A stretch of DNA of 64,000 bases, taken from the NCBI RefSeq assembly GCF_003573695.1, contig NC_039362.1, positions 11,476,489-11,540,488 on the forward strand, given 5' to 3'. Made by a program: the position numbers and the translations under genes. Shown one piece after another: positions 24,076 through 34,971 of the stretch; position 1 is the stretch's first letter, and each line of letters starts with the position of its first letter. This stretch comes from Papaver somniferum (Eukaryota > Streptophyta > Magnoliopsida > Ranunculales > Papaveraceae). Under the pieces are notes generated by a model, which did not search any database, was not told the DNA's origin, and was given only the letters and a program-made list of their open reading frames with translations.

Positions 24076-24985
24076 TGAGGTGAATAATTATGTAAGTTGA
24101 TTTATTTAGGTTTGTATGAATTATTTATGTCTTAACGAAATAATATGTGTACGGGATGAGTTGTTTAGTCCAATTCGATTCCAGATAAGAAACTAAGTTA
24201 ATTCTGATCTTAGTTTGTCTTATCAAAGTGAGGTTTCAGTTATTCAAGTATAATCGAATGCCTAAACAAAAAAATGCTAGTTAACTAACCTAGTATTTGG
24301 TTTGTTTAAAATTGAAAAGTTTAAGTTTATGAATAATTAGAACCTGATGAGAAAAATGTAGTTTATTCTTTATTTTGGTCTTATCGAATTAAGCGGTTGT
24401 TTTTGAACAATCGGTTTAGCAAAGGAACTAATGTGATTAGTCATTTTCGGTTTGCTAAACTAAATGGGAAAAATTATTTCGGGAAATTGTTTCCTTGGTA
24501 ACATATCAAAATAATTAAGACTACTTGTAGTTTCGGTTTTGATATTGGTTATCAGAACGTGATGTGTGGAACCCTCGGGCCTAACTCTACAGGTTTGCAA
24601 GTCTATTATGAGATTTGTAAGATTCTTTTCGTGTTGTCCTTTATTTTTTCGTTTCTTTGTCATTTTTGTGACAAAAGGGGGGGAGAAATATATGGAGTAA
24701 AAAAGTGATACTGACATTTATTTTGTATTAATTGGTATCACTAAGGAAAAAAACATTGGTACTTGAATGTTTTATCTAATGAAAGAGTGAAAACACAAAC
24801 TAAGGGGAAGTAACATGTCATATAGATTGATATAACAAAGACATGCGAATTGAATATCTACGTATCTTCCTTAGGGGGAGTATTTGTTTTGTTATTATAA
24901 TGTCAACAACGACATTTTCAAGGATTGAATGTAAGCAGTTTCACTGTGATGTTGAATTGGGAATCAAGATGTAGTTGCATATTTT

Positions 24986-27430
24986 CTGACTACTACACCC
25001 AAGTGAAATTAAAGACTAAAAACTACTTAAGCATACAAGATCAAATATTAACAAGATGTAAATAACATGAAAAGTAAAGATGAACACAAGCATATAACGT
25101 GGTTTTTCCATGAAGACTTACGTCCACGGAGAAGAAGATGTTTTCTTATTGATTATAAGGTATTACCGAAAGTGTTACAGATCTCTTATAGATTTCTCAC
25201 ATTCTCTCTGTCTAGATCTCTCTCAGGAATTCTCTGTAGAAAGACCATCTAAAATGTTACATAAGTTGTCCATCTCCTGGTACATGGACTGATATTTATA
25301 GCCTAACTAAACTCGTGGTGGCGTGGTCGTCCGAGCTCGGTGAGCTATTTTCCCTCGCTCTGGTTTCCTTGGGCTGACATCCATACTGCTCCTTACGATG
25401 GCTTGTTGGGTTCTCCCTCCGAGTTGTCTCGCCTTCCCCTGGGTCGTGCTGGCCTTCTGTGGAGAACCTGGTGCCTTATCTCCTCTGGGTCGCAATATGG
25501 ATCACCGAGTCTCTCATCACGATGCGGAACTACCCACGTCTATGTTCTTATCCTTCATTAAATGCGGTCTTGATTTTTAGACTTGACCGTCTGAGCAGAT
25601 TAGACCTTTATCTACACGCGTCATTCATGTGGCGTTGGTGCAGTTGCCTCAACTGAGACGAAAATCCTTTTTGGAGGATGATTCGGTGATTCTTCCTTAT
25701 CATCTCATCATATGCTCATCCCTTAAGATGCTGACATGTGGCCATTGGGTATTTTACCCACACATTTTGCTCATTTTCTTTGCAACTTGCCAAGGACATG
25801 ATGGGAAGAAAATTGTGTAACTGTCCGCCTTTTCCGCCACGTGTGCACTTCTTGACCCTTTCTAAGTTTCTCGTTGGTTATCTTAAATTTTCTGGGAACA
25901 TGATGTCTTTTCTTTTGTACTTTTCCTCCGGAAATCTTATCGTCTAGCTTGCCGTGCCTTTGACCTTCTTGGGTTTGGGAAATCTAGTTAGTTTTCCAAA
26001 GATTTTCTCTTCTATTTAAGAAGAGTCTTTTTGTGATGTGGGTATGGTCTCCTTCATTCTTTTCTCCGATGTATGCTAAATTTTTTCCTCCTCGTCCTCC
26101 ATGGGACCAAGGTAGTTATTCATGTATTTTTTACTATGATGGTATGTCCTCTCATTCATGTATTGCTTCGTTTTTTCTTGATCTTATTATAGATCATCAC
26201 CAATGTCTTCTCAGAGAGACCTATCTTTTCGCATGACATCTTTAGCCTCGTCTGTTGGCCAAGTGACTGTACCTCCTGTTACGGGATCTCGTGTTTATCA
26301 CTAATTTTCCTTCCACGGGCAAGCTTGGAAACACTTTGTGTATCGTTTTCCTCTCCACGGTTGTCCTTAGTAACACTTTATGTGTTAAGGTTCTTCCGGC
26401 GATTGGCCTTGGCGACACTTTATGTCGTGCTCGTGCTCGCTCGTTTTGGCTTAGAAACATTTGCAGTCGGAGGTGCTAGGGTATAAAATACTGTTATTTA
26501 AAACGTATATATATATATATACCTTTCCACTGTTTTATGCGTAGCACCGGAGGCTAGTTGCGTGAAAAGGGGGAAGTGGTGACGTCTTGCTTCGTCGTAA
26601 AAAAGCTATGTGTCTGAAGAAGGGTTGTTCGTGCTCCTACGCGTGGTCGTTTCTTCGGGCGAGGAATGGATGGGAAGGGGATCCACCTCTGCGAGTGCGA
26701 TGCTCCTGCGAGGAGGAACTATGTAATATGTATTTTTATGTTGCTACGAGTGTGTTTGTTTGATTGTTGTATATTCGTATGGCTCTGAGGATTCTCCGTA
26801 TGGATTGTAAATCCAATTATGGGTGCCAAAACCAAGAAGTGATCAGTTCCTATTTGGATGAGGCATCTCTTATAATATTGGGTGTTTATACATAGGGTTT
26901 TTTCCTTCTCGCTCTCGCAACTATTTTTTGTCCCTTGCTTTGGGTTATGTTTTCTCCTGGTGACTTGGAGGGTGATATCTCGGTCGGGTGATACCTGCCC
27001 CAGCCAAGGGCAAGTAGCTCGGTTCTGGATAGCTCCTCATGTAGAGGAAATTATCCCGATTTTGTGATCGCGATAGCATTACCGTAGGTCTATGTCCGTG
27101 TGGGGTAGGTTAGGTAAATTACCTGCATCATTCTTAAGAGAATGGAAGGTGTGGCTAGCACCATGCCATAGTGGTTTATGGGCTTTAGTAGAATGTGATT
27201 ATGGTATGAAATAATAGAAAAGGCTAACAAAACAAAGAAAAGAAAAAATGTGAAAAACAAGAACGATACAATAAAACAGAGCAAATAAAAGGAAAGAATT
27301 AAAACAAAAGGTGCTAGTTTATTATTTTTGCAAAAGAGAGTTTAGTAAACTCTTAGTAGATTCTAGAAAGGTTCTGTCACCTTTGTACAGGTAGGGAGCA
27401 TGCCCATTCTAGGATCTTTGAATGATCCTA
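24986..27430 (-). repeat. 3' untranslated/LTR region of the Tat element
   Basis: No credible gene. It contains a block (ataacgtggttt...acgtccacggagaag, 25077-25135), three units of about 47 bp with aacactttatgtgt variants (26310-26440), a (TA)n run at about 26504-26522, and a PBS-like gggtgccaaaacc near 26821. The plus-strand ORFs of 60-73 codons in this part overlap one another in several frames and show no domain. Confidence 0.45.
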
Positions 27431-28399
27431 CTAAGCATGGAAAACTTTTAAGTACCTGATGTTCCAGGGGCGTTCAAGTTCTACGCCATCGGATTTGAGA
27501 AATATGTACGCTCTGTCTCCCACCTTGGCTAGGACTGTTAGTGGACCTTCCCATACGGGTGCAAATTTGCCTGACTCGCGCTGGTAGGGTGGGATCTCGC
27601 GCCAGATTTGGTCGCCTGGGCTAAATTGCCTTTGGAGAACATGTTTATTATATTCCCGAGCCAATCTTCTATGGTAGTTTTCTATTGTTTGGAGAACGAT
27701 CTCTCTGTTCTCCTCCAAGTCGTCTAGTTTGGAGAGTATCATGTCCGAGGTCAGGTTCTTCTCCCATGCCTCGGTCTTTGTTGTGGAGATCAACGCTTCG
27801 GTGGGTATGATTGCCTATGTGCCATATGTGAGGGCGAAGGGGGACATTCCTGTTGCTTCCCTTTTGGTAGTTTGATATGCCCATAGGACATTGTGAAATT
27901 GCTCGCACCAGATAGCTCCATATCCATCAAGCTTCTTCTTGAGTATATCGGCGATGGTTTTATTTGTGGCCTCTGCCTAGCCATTTCTCTCAGGATAGAT
28001 CGGTGTGGACTTATTTTTTCTGATCTTGAAACAGTTGAACAGAAGATCGATATTTTTCCCGCTTAGTTGGGCCCCATTATCGGATACAATGGCAGCCGGG
28101 ATACCGAAGCGGTATATGATATGCTCAAATAGGAATTTGAAGACATCATGGTCTCTGATGTGTCTTAGGGAGGATGCTTCCACCCATTTGGTGAAGCAGT
28201 CTGTGGCTACAATTAGATATTTTCGTTGGCCGGTGCCGGCTCTTAGTGGTCCGACAATATCAACCCCCCTTTTAGCGAATGGCCAAGGGATTAGCACGGA
28301 TTTTAAGTCCATTGATGGTGCATGTTTTCTTTTGCCAAATTTTTGGCATTCAATGCAGGTTTCGCCATTTGTTTTGAGTCCTCGTTCATGCGAGGCCAA
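27431..28399 (-). pseudogene. Tat Gypsy integrase, two in-frame stops
   Basis: Integrase joins element cDNA to host DNA. A Cys pair of the zinc-binding domain is visible (ETCIECQKFGKRKHAP). The catalytic core shows the first Asp in KRGVDIVGPLRAG and the second in IVSDNGAQLSG. The third acidic position falls just past the first stop, in the AEATNK segment. The C-terminal part ends GDQIWREIPPYQRESGKFAPVWEGP, a usual Gypsy integrase tail. In-frame stops at 27977-27979 and 27815-27817 interrupt an otherwise continuous frame. The polyprotein is dead at this point unless the stops are sequence errors. Confidence 0.88.
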
Positions 28400-28646
28400 A
28401 AATAACCCTGTAGTCTTGCTTTGTAGGCTAGGGATCGTCCTCCACTATGGTTTCCTGCATAACCATAATGTATTTCTTTCAATATGCTCTGCCCTTCTGC
28501 AAATGAGAGACATCGGAGGAGAGGTCCAAGTTAGGATTGTTTGTACTGTACACCGTCCCGAAGCTAGTAATTTTCGGACCTTGATATTATCTTGTGGACG
28601 AAAAGTTGGTCGCTTGGAAGGTGTCCATTGGCTAGATACTTGATGA

Positions 28647-29105
28647 TCAGTCATCTTCTGGTAGAGTTTCTTCCTGAGCTACTGAGTCCACAGAGAGGAT
28701 GTCCATATTTCCTTCCAAAAGGATGGAAAGGAGTAAGACTATTTCAATTCTAACATGTGTAGCCAAAGGGCTTACTTCCATGGAGGAAATGAATGCTAAG
28801 GCATCAACATATCGGTTGTTAATCCAGTTTAAGTGGGGGAACGTGATGTTTGGTATCTGCTCAATGTAATGCTTGGCGAGTTGATGGTATCGCTGCAAAC
28901 ATGGATCGGAGACTTGGTACATTCCATCTATTTGTAGGATGACAAGTTGGGAATCGCTTGTTAGTCGTATATTTTGGATGCCGAGTGCGATTATCACTCG
29001 GAGGGCATATATTACCGCCTCGTACTCAATTATATTGTTGGTGGCGGGGAATTCAGGTCTCAAGCTGTAGACAATCCTTCGGCCTGTCGGGGTGGTGAAG
29101 ACCAT
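28647..29105 (-). pseudogene. Second (archaeal-type) RNase H domain of the Tat element
   Basis: The pattern ATNNIIEYEAVIYALRVII, then LTSDSQLVILQIDGMYQV, then YVDALAFISS, is the NN.AEYEAL...DSqLV..Q..g.y core of the additional RNase H found in Tat-lineage Gypsy elements. It is in the same frame as the RT piece upstream but offset by one base from the integrase downstream, so at least one frameshift lies between about 28640 and 28400. The usual Ala-Asp near the end is conserved. Confidence 0.8.
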
Positions 29106-29279
29106 TCAGATGTCCGACCCTTCCGGGTTGCACGATCCATCGACGAAGACTTCCCAACGCTTTGGGTCCTCGGAACGAAGCAGTTCGGGAGGGTCTGCTA
29201 TTTCATCTTCCATTCCTGGGATTCCTTCGACTTTGTCAGCGTTGTCGTCTATTGGGAAATCAGATAAGAAATTTGCGAC

Positions 29280-30572
29280 CACCTAGGTCTTAATTGCCGT
29301 CTGGGCTTGGTATTTCACACCGAATTGTTTAATTTGGGCTCCCCATTTGGAGATTCTACCTGTGCTGTCCGCATGGTCAAGCACAGAATCTATGGGGCTT
29401 TTGTGATGACTGTTACGATATGTGCGTGAAAGTAAGTACGCAGCTTTTGCGTTGCGTAAACCAAAGATAGCACCATTTTTTAGATTTTTGAATAATTTCT
29501 CTCGGCAGATGTCAAAGTCTTGCTGTGAAATAAATTGGTTGCTCCAGTTCTGTGTCTATGCGAGTAAGTGCTGCACTGATGGAAGTGTTGGACGCCGAGA
29601 GGTAGATGTAAAGATTTTCTCCTGGGCTGGGTTTTTGGAGAATTGGCAGGGTTGCCAGATGTTCTTTGATTTTCTAGAGGCTTCCTCGCAAGCGCTTGTC
29701 CATGAAAAATTTTCATCCTTTTTTAAGGTATTGAAGAAATCTTTGCATTTGTCAGAGGATCGGGTGATGAACCTACCCAAAGCCGCTATCCCACCATTTA
29801 TCCTTTGTAAGTCCTTGACCGTGGCTGGAGATGGCATTTCTACTATAGCGCGTACCTTCTCGGGGACGACCTCAATACCTCGTTTGGTGACTAGGTAGCC
29901 CAAGAATTTTCTTGAGGTGACTCCGAAGGTACACTTGGCGGGGTTGATCTTCATGTTGAATTTTCTCATTTGCGCAAAGATCTCCTTGATATCGTCTGTA
30001 TGATCCTGGGGGAGTTCTCTTTTGACAAGCATGTCATCTACATATACCTCAAGGGTTTTATGTATCCAGGCATCAAACATCTTCTCTACTATTCGTTGGT
30101 ACGTGGCCCCTGCATTTTTCAACCCAAATGGCATTTTGGTATAGAAGTATAGGCCACGAGGGGTGAAAAAAGCGGTATTCTCTTGATCTTCCTCGGCGAG
30201 GGGGATCTGGTTGTAGCCAGAGTATCCATCCATGAAAGATAGCAATCCATATCCTGATGTTGCTTCTACAAGTTGGTCTATGTTAGGGAGGGGAAATCTG
30301 TCTTTCGGACAAGCTTTGTTCAGATCGCTAAAGTCAATACAGATCCTTACTCCTCCATTCTTCTTTGGTACGATGACCATATTGGATATCCATGTTTGAT
30401 ATTGCACTTCTCGTATTACTCCTGATGCTTCCATCTTCTTCAACTCCTTTTGGATAGCTTCATGGTATTCTGGTGCCACCTTTCTCATCTTTTGCCGCAT
30501 AGGCTTATGCTTTGGGTCAATTTTTAAGTGGTGACAACATACTTCAGGGTCTATTCCTGGCATGTCTTCCAT
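29280..30572 (-). pseudogene. Tat Gypsy reverse transcriptase and first RNase H
   Basis: Copies element RNA into cDNA. In the 338-residue frame (29556-30572) the RT core has VPKKNGGVRICIDFSDLNKA, LSFMDGYSGYNQI with the first catalytic Asp (residue 115), FFTPRGLYFYTKMPFGLKNA, and YVDDML (177-180) with the catalytic pair. After residue 310 (near 29640) the frame shifts; the RNase H-like sequence (TLTSAERNYSKI) then appears in another frame at 29480-29716. The sequence beyond 30572 runs into the N gap, so protease and gag cannot be seen. Confidence 0.9.
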
Positions 30573-30623
30573 ACGCCATGCAAAGACATCGGAATATTCC
30601 CTTAGGATTTGTATCAGTTTTTC

Positions 30624-30723
30624 NNNNNNNNNNNNNNNNNNNNNNNNNNNNNNNNNNNNNNNNNNNNNNNNNNNNNNNNNNNNNNNNNNNNNNNNNNNNN
30701 NNNNNNNNNNNNNNNNNNNNNNN
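30624..30723. other. Assembly gap (100 N)
   Basis: Exactly 100 N, a common placeholder length. Tat RT lies on the left and the last 243 bp of a type-1 LTR on the right. The Tat 5' half and about 2.6 kb of the type-1 3' LTR should lie here, so the true distance is probably many kilobases. Confidence 0.95.
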
Positions 30724-30966
30724 AAACGTTAATTCTTATTTACTTGATAAGCAATCCTATTGTGTTTGGTTAAGTCTGAACCTTGTATCAAGTAAACATA
30801 CTTCGTTGTTGTATTGTCTCGATCTCGTATTCATAGACGATCACACGAAGTGTGAACCGATTAGTTGTATTATCTCGACTCAGTCCATAAAAAATCACTT
30901 TCGGAGAAAGGACTTAGGTAGGAAAAGTTTTATATTGAGGTATATTTGGGTACCCTCGCCTTTTCA
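30724..30966 (+). repeat. Type-1 element 3' LTR, last 243 bp
   Basis: Matches 4150-4392 almost base for base (acttgataagc, cgatcacacgaagtgtgaacc, gggtaccctcg) and ends ttttca. It is followed by ggtcc and LTR X sequence that joins smoothly to the LTR X sequence left of 1552. This closes the type-1 element opened at 1552. Confidence 0.9.
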
Positions 30967-31583
30967 GGTCCGACAAGCAAGAGCGTGTCCATACTTCCAG
31001 TGCATCGTGGCGAATTTAATTGCCTAGTTTGGCTAAGCATAGTTTCGACCAACGGGGTCTAATATACTGCGCAGGGCGCGAAACCCTAATTTTTGCAAAT
31101 CAGTTTAATATTTGAATCTTGTGAATTATCACAAAATTGATTGAATTATGTGTGTTGACACTGAGTTCTTTAAGTTTATTACCAGAGAGCAATATGCTTT
31201 CAGATTGAGTAATTTCATGCAAGGACTTTAACCTTGATACTTGGAAATTCGTGCTGCGAGTAAAGACAAATTGTAATGCCATATTAATATTAAGGGTTCA
31301 GCCGGGGAACATGGCACATAAATCATTCAAAGAAAGTTATATTAATTGAATAATATAGGCAGCGTGTCGAAATTTACAGAAAATCTGGGATTGTTGCTAC
31401 ATGCACCATTATGGATAAATTTCATATATATATATATATATATATTGAGTTTCTCAATAAATGTGCAAGTGAAGAGGTTGGACACTCATCACTTTCATAT
31501 GGCTCTGTTTCTTTGCAGAGTGACGGCACATTAAATGCAGGAAATTTACAATCTTAGCCCTGAACTAAAAACCACCATCAACA
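30967..31583 (-). repeat. LTR X copy 1, outer part (LTR start)
   Basis: Continues the array interrupted at 1551, then aaaccctaat and ctaaaaaccaccatcaaca. That last block is shared with 52195-52213 and is the TG-start of LTR X read on the minus strand. About 400 bp (31100-31500, with a TA run near 31427-31444) have no counterpart in copy 2 and may be a further insertion. No gene. Confidence 0.7.
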
Positions 31584-32113
31584 CCTAGACAAGGTAATAT
31601 TTCTAGATAAGGAAATATATACTTAGAAAAGGGATTATTCCTAAATAAGGGATACTCCTAGACAAGGTAATATACTAGATAAGGAAATATACCTAGAAAA
31701 GAAATTATTCCTAGATAAGGAAATGGATTCCTAAAAGGTTCGGGAAACCAAATCAAAACTATAAATAAAGATGTTTAGCGTATAGCTAAGACATGTAAAG
31801 TGTGGTTTGTGATACAGACACACCTAGACTAGAGAGGGAGGTTTCTGAGACAAATCACTTAGAGATAAGTTTGTGAGACAATTAATTATTGTAAAACCAA
31901 GCTTAGCAAACAATTTAAGGTTGATCCACTGTTTAGAGAGATTGTGAGCGTAACAAAGAGAGAATTGTAATTATTTTCTTGTTCGTAATCTAGAGAAGAT
32001 ATTTTCTTTGGATCTGGTTTCTAGTGTGTTCTTTTTTTTAGTTTTCTTCTATTATTATTCCGAATTCCGCCTCTATAATTATAGTCACCAAGGTACAGAG
32101 ATCATACGTATCA
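31584..32113 (+). repeat. Type-3 small LTR element, left LTR (5'-truncated by LTR X)
   Basis: Starts abruptly at cctagacaaggtaat next to LTR X. It matches 32780-33342: a run of (c)taga(c/t)aaggaaatat units, gtttgtgagacaattaattattgta, and ending atcatacgtatca. About 130 bp of its start are missing compared with the right LTR. Confidence 0.85.
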
Positions 32114-32116
32114 AGT

Positions 32117-32128
32117 TGGTATCAACGC
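32117..32128 (+). promoter_or_regulatory. Primer-binding site of type-3 element
   Basis: tggtatcaacgc, close to the tRNA-iMet-type site tggtatcagagc, lies three bases after the left LTR. Confidence 0.75.
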
Positions 32129-32688
32129 GCAAGTTTTGTTTATTTTAGGGAAGATTATTCATGTGATTTGTGGTCTTCACTAAATCTCTACAAACAACTT
32201 CGTGAGTAACTCAAAAATTGGAAAACGTTAGAAGAACAAGATGACCATGTTATGGTTGAAGTTAGCTAAGGAACGATCGGATGGGAAATAATGTTCTCGG
32301 TTACTATGTCGAACATTTGAAGTTGTTTTATCCACCGCTACAAGATGATGGTGAGGATGACAAGACGATCTTGTCATGTGTAGAAGACTTGTGGTTTGAT
32401 CGAGAAGAACCAATCGAGGACAATCTCATTATGGGGAAAAGAGTGACTAAAACAAAACAATGAGAGAATGTTGTTTTTCTATGTGTACGTGAAGGTCAAG
32501 TTACCATCAAGGCGAGATGGTTCACCAAGGAGAAAGGAACTCTCGGGTTCTTTTATATCCAGTTTAACTTTCACGGGAGTTTAAGTTCTTAAAGGGGGTC
32601 CCATAATACAGGGGTATCTTTCCTCTTTTGGGGACTTAGCAATCCTCAAATTATATTGAGGATAAATTTCTAATTTAAGAAGGAGTAC
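32129..32688 (+). mobile_element. Type-3 internal region, 560 bp (TRIM-like)
   Basis: Only about 560 bp separate primer-binding site and right LTR, far too short for gag-pol. An open frame at 32281-32463 encodes 60 residues (MGNNVLGYYVEHLKLFYPPL, then an acidic and a Lys-rich end) with no known motif. The purine run aagaaggag ends a few bases before the right LTR. Size and layout fit a terminal-repeat retrotransposon in miniature or a heavily deleted Copia element. Confidence 0.7.
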
Positions 32689-33342
32689 TGATTTTTAGGC
32701 AGTATTTCTATATGAGGAAATATTCCTTGACAATGTAATATTCCTAAATAAGGAAATATACCTAGAAAAGGAATATTTCCTAGACAAGGTAATATTTCTA
32801 GATAAGGAAATATATACTTAGAAAATGAATTATTCCTAGATAAGGGTTATTCCTAGACAAGGTAATATTACTAGATAAGGAAATATATCTAGAAAAGGAA
32901 TTATTCCTAGATAAGGAAATGGATTCTTAAAAGGTCTGGGAAACCAAATCAAAACTATAAATAGAGATGTTTAGCTCATAGCTAAGACATCTAGAGTGTG
33001 GTTCGTGATTCGGACACACCTAGACTACAAAAGGAGGTTTGTGAGACAAATCACCTAGAGATAAGTTTGTGAGACAATTAATTATTGTAAAAGCAAGTTT
33101 AGCAAACAGTGTAAGGTTGATCCACTGTTTAGAAAAATTGTGAGCGTAAAAAAGAGAAATTGTAATAGTTTTCTTGTTTATAAAAATTGTGAGCGTAACA
33201 AAGATTGAATTGTAATAGTTTTCTTGTTCATAATCTAGAGAAGATATTATCTTCGAATCTGGTTTTTAGTTTTCGTCTGTATTATTATTCTGAATTCCGC
33301 CTCTATAATAATCGTCACCAAGCTACACATATCATACGTATC
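32689..33342 (+). repeat. Type-3 right LTR
   Basis: Starts tgatttttaggcagtattt and ends atcatacgtatc. It contains about seven irregular ctagataaggaaatat-type units (32700-32930) and a short duplication of aaaattgtgagcgtaa near 33134 and 33184. It pairs with 31584-32113. Confidence 0.8.
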
Positions 33343-33401
33343 GGACTTATAGGTTGATATTTAAAATATTATGGTATATTTGGGTACCCTCGTCTTTTCA
33401 A
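33343..33401 (+). repeat. Orphan 3' tail of a type-1 LTR
   Basis: ggacttataggt...ttatggtatatttgggtaccctcgtcttttca matches the last 58 bp of type-1 LTRs (30910-30966). The type-3 element ends exactly where it begins, so type 3 most likely inserted into a type-1 LTR whose left part is now out of view. Confidence 0.75.
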
Positions 33402-33895
33402 GAATAAACATTTTTTTCATTAAAAACAGTACATAATGAAACTAATATGACAACCTTTATTATGGGTGTGATTGAATAAATAACGTATGTGTTACGACTA
33501 CGCTCTCTTTCTCGGAGAAAAACAAAATGGTTGGTTTCGTAGCTTTAAATTTTCCATCAAATAACAATGACTAATGTTATTGAGATAATTGACCCGGACA
33601 AATTGGGTGAGGATTTTGCTAAGATCCTTCAAAATGACATATGTGGGATTTCAATTGTAATTGTTTATAGTCTAGTTTGTAATAGGTTGTGTTTCTTTCT
33701 TTGTTCTTGTTTTTCTATTTGTTTGGGTTAAGGGAAATTTAATCCATGTTGAATGTTTAAAATAAAAGAAAAAAAATGACTAATGTCTTTAAGACCAAAT
33801 CTGCCTCAACAAAATTTACCTTATGTTCCATTAATTTTCAGCATAAATGGGGGTTATACTACTAATATCAATTTCAAGAACTTCGTAATGTCATG
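33402..33895. other. AT-rich stretch, no gene seen
   Basis: No open frame with a recognisable motif, no repeat pair inside the window and no element ends. It may be upstream debris of the LINE remnant that follows. Confidence 0.4.
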
Positions 33896-34180
33896 GGTGA
33901 CTGTATCCTGATGGATAAACTTCTTGTTGGACCTCGTTATGCTTGGACGAACAAACAAATTAATGACTGAGATATACACGACCAAATGAATTGGCTCTGA
34001 ATGAATGAACAATATATAGTAAATTGATGTTTTATGATGCTCAGGTATCTCACTCTATAACTTTGATCATTAGGTATTAGTTGATACCAATCTTTTGATT
34101 AAATATAAACCTCAAACTTTACGTTTATAGATTAACTGGTTGCATGATTTTCGTTATAGAACTTTAATTAATCAAATTTA
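33896..34180 (+). pseudogene. Decayed LINE endonuclease remnant
   Basis: Read on the plus strand with stops ignored, it gives LLVGPRYAWTNKQIND, then IHDQMNWL, then after a gap DH..LVDTNLLIKYKPQTLRL and INWLHDFRYRTLIN. These match the end of a plant LINE endonuclease domain (G..yTWtN, the SDH-containing end, then kpfRf...WL). There are at least four stops. No RT motif is seen downstream. Confidence 0.6.
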
Positions 34181-34861
34181 ATCCTGAAAATATTCTGATC
34201 TTGATTATCATCCTAATTTATCCCAGAAGTTTAGAATTCTTTCGATTGAGGCTAACATGTAGAATGTTATATTTTTTGGGCCATGCTTAAGATATTTTTG
34301 TCGTTGATCCCTCCATGGAATGTAGGGATATTACATCTTCTTGTTTTTAATTTTTTCTGGATAAGCTTCGCCAACCGTTAACATTTCACCAAATTTAGAT
34401 CACCACGGTTCGTGAATTGTCAAGTTATGAACTTAAGGTTTGCGAATTTGTTCACCAAATTTTTTGTATTCCAGAAACTCAGTTATTTATGGTTTTCGAG
34501 ATGGTTTTCCAACCTACCCTGAGTTGAAATTAGAGGAGTTTTTAATTTTTCTCTTTGATGTTTGAAACAACGATAAAATCATTGCTTCGGAAATTTTCAA
34601 ATGATAAACAAAAATTAATTCTTGAACAATAGATTGTTTCGATCTAATATTGTTGAGGACCTATGAACATCCAATGCCTGAATCATATGCTTGAATTAAT
34701 TCTTGAGCTAATAAATTATTTCATACTACATAGTCACATAAAAATAGAATGGTAAGACAATGAGTAAATATAATGGTTTAGTCTTCTCATACCTTGTTGA
34801 TGAAGGTCTCAAAATATCTTCAAGGGGGATGTCTGATACTCAACTACCAAATTCTATGCCA
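34181..34861. other. Unassigned AT-rich stretch
   Basis: It follows the LINE remnant and may include further decayed LINE linker, but no motif can be read. No gene or repeat pair is visible. Confidence 0.3.
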
Positions 34862-34971
34862 AGCTAGTCTGAGATTTAGTAGACTAGAAATCAAAATATA
34901 GTTTTTTTCATCTAACATTGAAAAGGAGCTTGAGATAGAAACACGTGTGGATTTAACCGAGCAGTGCTCTA
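34862..34971 (-). repeat. Scrap of a type-2-like LTR start
   Basis: tagtctgagatttagtagactagaaatcaaaatatag and accgagcagtgctctaaca correspond to the first 110 bp of a type-2 LTR in reverse, as at 53900-54011. The middle is diverged. Only this end survives. Confidence 0.55.

Larger units (their letters stand above)
21798..24985 (+). mobile_element. Type-1 internal region, 3' part
   Basis: From 23745 it matches 60189-61476 for over a kilobase (ttaagaaaagcctgagttta, repeated caattggttccggttaaga, ttgtgacaaaa(g)ggggagaaa, acatgtcatat, cttagggggagtat). That second copy ends directly at a type-1 LTR, so this is the 3' region of the type-1 element. It holds the broken ORF at 22081-23007. Resemblance to the second copy fades near 24985, where the Gypsy insertion begins. 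Confidence 0.75.
24986..30623 (-). mobile_element. Tat-lineage Ty3/Gypsy element, reverse orientation, broken at assembly gap
   Basis: Coding order on the minus strand is RT (30572 down), RNase H, a second RNase H with an EYEA signature, then integrase down to 27431. A second, archaeal-type RNase H between the RT block and integrase is typical of Tat/Ogre Gypsy elements. Gag, protease and the 5' LTR are missing into the N gap at 30624. The 3' non-coding part and LTR should lie within 24986-27430, but I could not fix TG..CA ends with confidence. Confidence 0.75.

Noticed and set aside
25307..26480. Cluster of 60-73-codon plus-strand frames
   Set aside because: Overlapping in several frames, no domain, located in the non-coding end of the Tat element.
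28005..28643. 212-codon plus-strand frame
   Set aside because: Antisense to the Tat integrase and second RNase H frames, with no motif of its own.
29422..29898. 158-codon plus-strand frame
   Set aside because: Antisense shadow of the Tat RT/RNase H.
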